From Alphaproteobacteria bacterium (GTDB lineage Bacteria > Pseudomonadota > Alphaproteobacteria > UBA6615), in contig JAEPNS010000197.1 of NCBI GenBank assembly GCA_017643325.1, positions 1-6,556 of the forward strand: 6,556 nt of DNA, written 5' to 3'. The notes beneath the pieces were generated by a model. The model made no database searches, was not told the origin of the DNA, and worked only from the letters and a program-made list of their open reading frames with translations. Each line of letters starts with the position of its first letter. The stretch's first letter is position 1. The translations under genes were made by a program, and so were the position numbers. This document shows positions 4,300 to 6,556 of this stretch, piece after piece.

Positions 4300-5895
4300 A
4301 TGACCGCCACGGATAACAACCAGACCAGGACGGATTCGGTCGTCGACAAAAGCGACCCGAACTACGTCCGTATCTTCGACACCACCTTGCGCGACGGCGA
4401 GCAGTCGCCGGGCTGCTCCATGAACCTCGAGGAGAAGGTGCGCGTCGCGCTCGCGCTCGAGGAGCTGGGCGTCGACATCATCGAGGCCGGCTTCCCGATC
4501 GCGTCCAACGGCGACTTCGAGGCCGTGCGCGAGGTCGCGAGCACGGTGAAGAACTCGTCCGTCGCGGGCCTCGCCCGCGCGGCGCACCAGGACATCGACC
4601 GCGCGTGGGAGGCCGTGAAGGTCTCCGAGCGCCCGCGCATCCACACCTTCCTGTCGACCAGTCCGCTGCACATGAAGTTCAAGCTCCAGATGGAGCCGGA
4701 CGAGGTGCACGACGCCGTCATCGACAGCGTGAGCTACGCGCGCAATCTCTGCGACGACGTCGAATGGTCGCCCGAGGACGGCTCGCGGACCGAGCACGAT
4801 TTCCTCTGCCGCACCGTCGAGAGCGCGATCCGCGCCGGCGCGTCCACGATCAACATCCCGGACACCGTTGGCTACGCGGTGCCCGAGGAGTTCGCGGCGC
4901 TCATCGAGATGCTGTTCAACCGCGTGCCGAACATCGACAAGGCGGTGATCTCGGTGCACTGCCACAACGATCTCGGCCTGGCGGTCGCCAACTCGCTGGC
5001 CGCGGTCGGTGCGGGCGCACGGCAGATCGAGTGCACGATCAACGGCATCGGCGAGCGCGCGGGCAACTGCGCGCTGGAAGAGGTCGTGATGGCGCTGCGC
5101 ACGCGCCACGACGCGATGCCCTACACGACCGGCGTCGAGACCACGGCGATCACCCGGGCGAGCCACCTGCTCTCCACGATCACCGGCTTCAACGTCCAGC
5201 CGAACAAGGCCATCGTCGGCGCCAACGCCTTCGCGCACGAGTCCGGCATCCACCAGGACGGCGTCCTCAAGAACGCCGAGACCTACGAGATCATGACGCC
5301 GGAATCGGTCGGCCTGAACCAGTCCAACCTGGTGATGGGCAAGCATTCGGGCAGCCACGCCTTCCGTGAGAAGCTGCGCGAGCTGGGCTACGGCAACATG
5401 GGCGACAACGCGATCCGCGACGCCTTCCAGCGCTTCAAGGACCTGGCCGACAAGAAGAAGGAACTCTTCGACGAGGACATCGTCGCGCTGGTGGACGACA
5501 CAATCCAGCACGACGACGCCCGCGTGAAGTTCGTGTCGCTGCAGGTCCGCGCGGGCTCGAAGGGCCCGCAGGAGGCCGACCTCGAGCTCGAGATCGACGG
5601 CGAGACCGTCGCGACCACGGCCAAGGGCAACGGGCCCGTCGATGCCGTGTTCAACGCGATCGGCGAACTCTTCCCCCATTCGGCCACATTGCAGCTCTAT
5701 CAGGTGCATGCGGTGACGGGCGGCACGGACGCGCAGGCGGAGGTGACGGTCCGGCTCGAGGAGAACGGAAAGACCGTGAACGGGCAGGGCGCGGACGCCG
5801 ACACGCTGGTCGCGTCGGCGCGGGCCTACCTGCACGGGTTGAACAAGCTTCTGGTGAAGCGGGAAAAAACAGCGCCGGCGGCACTGTCGGCATAG
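4300..5895 (+). CDS. leuA: 2-Isopropylmalate synthase
   Basis: Condenses acetyl-CoA with 2-ketoisovalerate to 2-isopropylmalate, the committed step of leucine synthesis, in the cytoplasm. The 531-residue length is usual for the long bacterial form. The N-terminal TIM-barrel (HMGL-like, ~22-290) opens with DTTLRDGEQSPG (27-38; Arg31, metal ligand Asp32), and has SVHCHNDLG (218-226; metal ligands His220 and His222) and GERAGNCALEE (251-261; Asn256). A linker with AHESGIHQDG (312-321) follows. The C-terminal LeuA dimer/regulatory domain (~395-515), including GNGPVDAVFNAI (443-454), is present, so leucine feedback inhibition is expected. ATG 4300 follows GAGACAGGA; the frame is open back to an ATG at 4093, but that extension has no ribosome site and the wrong codon composition. 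It lies 452 bases after ilvC, so separate regulation is likely. Confidence 0.97.
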   Translation: MTATDNNQTRTDSVVDKSDPNYVRIFDTTLRDGEQSPGCSMNLEEKVRVALALEELGVDIIEAGFPIASNGDFEAVREVASTVKNSSVAGLARAAHQDIDRAWEAVKVSERPRIHTFLSTSPLHMKFKLQMEPDEVHDAVIDSVSYARNLCDDVEWSPEDGSRTEHDFLCRTVESAIRAGASTINIPDTVGYAVPEEFAALIEMLFNRVPNIDKAVISVHCHNDLGLAVANSLAAVGAGARQIECTINGIGERAGNCALEEVVMALRTRHDAMPYTTGVETTAITRASHLLSTITGFNVQPNKAIVGANAFAHESGIHQDGVLKNAETYEIMTPESVGLNQSNLVMGKHSGSHAFREKLRELGYGNMGDNAIRDAFQRFKDLADKKKELFDEDIVALVDDTIQHDDARVKFVSLQVRAGSKGPQEADLELEIDGETVATTAKGNGPVDAVFNAIGELFPHSATLQLYQVHAVTGGTDAQAEVTVRLEENGKTVNGQGADADTLVASARAYLHGLNKLLVKREKTAPAALSA

Positions 5896-5908
5896 TCAGG
5901 ATCGGGGT

Positions 5909-5937
5909 CGGCGCGTTCCCTGTGACGGGGCGCGCCG
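5909..5937 (+). terminator. GC-rich hairpin after leuA, possible terminator
   Basis: Bases 5909-5919 pair with 5927-5937 in an 11-bp stem (two G-U pairs) around a seven-base loop, starting 13 bases after the leuA stop. No T-run follows, so it is a poor match to the classic intrinsic type, but location and strength fit a transcript end or 3' stabiliser. Confidence 0.45.
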
Positions 5938-5944
5938 GCCTCAG

Positions 5945-5962
5945 GCCCCCATGGGCGGGGGC
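5945..5962 (+). other. Second GC hairpin in the leuA-mreB gap
   Basis: GCCCCC (5945-5950) pairs with GGGGGC (5957-5962) around ATGGGC. It lies 26 bases before the mreB start and just upstream of the likely ribosome site GAGG (5976-5979). It may belong to the mreB leader or be a second stem of the leuA transcript end. No AT-rich promoter is visible in the 93-base gap, so the mreB promoter, if local, is not recognisable by sigma-70 consensus. Confidence 0.35.
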
Positions 5963-5988
5963 AGTCTAACGGGACGAGGCGGCGAGAC

Positions 5989-6556
5989 ATGCTATCGCGA
6001 ATTATGGGTGCCCTTTCGGCCGACATGGCCATCGACCTCGGCACCGCGAACACCCTGGTATACGTGAAGGGGCGCGACATCGTGCTCAACGAGCCGTCGG
6101 TGGTCGCGATCGCGGAATCGAAGGGCAAGAAGAAGGTGCTGGCCGTCGGCAACGAGGCCAAGCAGATGCTCGGCCGCACGCCGGGCAACATCCAGGCGAT
6201 CCGCCCGCTGCGCGACGGCGTCATTGCGGACTTCGAGGTCGCCGAGGAGATGATCAAGGAGTTCATCCGCAAGGTCCACAACCGGCGCGGCTTCCACAGC
6301 CCGATGATCGTGGTCTGCGTCCCGTCAGGCTCGACCGCGGTCGAACGCCGGGCGATCCAGGAATCCGCCGAAAGCGCGGGCGCGCGCAAGGTCTACCTGA
6401 TCGAGGAACCGATGGCGGCCGCGATCGGCGCCGGGCTGCCGGTCACCGAGCCGACCGGCTCGATGGTCGTCGATATCGGCGGCGGCACGACCGAGGTCGC
6501 GGTCCTGTCGCTGGGCGGCATCGTCTACTCGCGCAGCGTGCGTGTCGGCGGCGACA
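5989..6556 (+). CDS. mreB: Rod-shape protein MreB, N-terminal part (runs off window)
   Basis: Bacterial actin homologue that forms membrane-bound filaments guiding cell-wall synthesis in rod-shaped cells. Only the first 189 residues of an expected ~345 are in the window; the frame is open at the end, so this is a cut, not a truncation. The N-terminus MLSRIMGALSADM resembles the amphipathic membrane-binding start of MreB. Actin-fold signatures are in place: phosphate-1 loop DLGTANTLVYVKG (16-28), NEPSVVAIAE (34-43), RPLRDGVIADFE (72-83), VCVPSGSTAVERRAI (109-123), EEPMAAAIGAGLPV (139-152) with the catalytic-region Glu, and phosphate-2 loop DIGGGTTEVAVLS (162-174). ATG 5989 follows GAGG (5976-5979) at 9 bases; Met13 is too close to the first strand to be the likely start. 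mreC and mreD would be expected downstream. Confidence 0.97.
   Translation, partial: MLSRIMGALSADMAIDLGTANTLVYVKGRDIVLNEPSVVAIAESKGKKKVLAVGNEAKQMLGRTPGNIQAIRPLRDGVIADFEVAEEMIKEFIRKVHNRRGFHSPMIVVCVPSGSTAVERRAIQESAESAGARKVYLIEEPMAAAIGAGLPVTEPTGSMVVDIGGGTTEVAVLSLGGIVYSRSVRVGGD

Noticed and set aside
4204..5835. 543-codon open frame on the minus strand across leuA, and a similar 408-codon one (962-2188) across ilvB
   Set aside because: They are opposite strongly supported genes, have no family motifs, and are explained by rare stop codons in high-G+C DNA.

Overview
The window is about 66% G+C in its genes, with very high third-position G+C. It carries branched-chain amino acid genes followed by the start of a cell-shape gene, all on the + strand: acetolactate synthase large subunit (ilvB, 305-2074), its regulatory subunit (ilvN, 2133-2681), ketol-acid reductoisomerase (ilvC, 2828-3847), 2-isopropylmalate synthase (leuA, 4300-5895) and the first 189 residues of MreB (5989 to the window end). 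The protein sequences, including an acetolactate synthase with GEAS in place of GDGS in its cofactor motif, suggest an alphaproteobacterium, possibly of the Rhodospirillales type. The order ilv-leuA-mreB fits that, but the taxon is an inference from memory of the families.

Layout. Bases 1-304 are a non-coding leader. The first ~95 bases are AT-rich with a candidate promoter (TTGACG at 54). A strong hairpin (96-117) and a GC-rich stretch follow, with competing inverted repeats and a possible Val-rich leader peptide. ilvB and ilvN are 58 bases apart. The 146 bases between ilvN and ilvC hold a strong hairpin with an alternative partner. After ilvC comes a perfect 12-bp inverted repeat, then a 452-base gap before leuA. 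That gap has an AT-rich half with a short ORF using two rare CTA leucine codons, and a GC-rich half whose composition by codon position fits a small minus-strand gene. leuA is separated from mreB by 93 bases with two GC-rich hairpins.

How the genes work together. IlvB and IlvN make acetolactate (to Val and Leu) and acetohydroxybutyrate (to Ile). IlvC isomerises and reduces these. 2-Ketoisovalerate from the same pathway is the LeuA substrate, so leuA is the entry to leucine synthesis. MreB is unrelated metabolically and probably begins the next transcription unit (mreBCD type).

I found no mobile element, CRISPR array, RNA gene or evident new system. The points worth a second look are all in the non-coding gaps: possible attenuation-type leaders before ilvB and leuA, and the minus-strand small ORF at 4038-4244.
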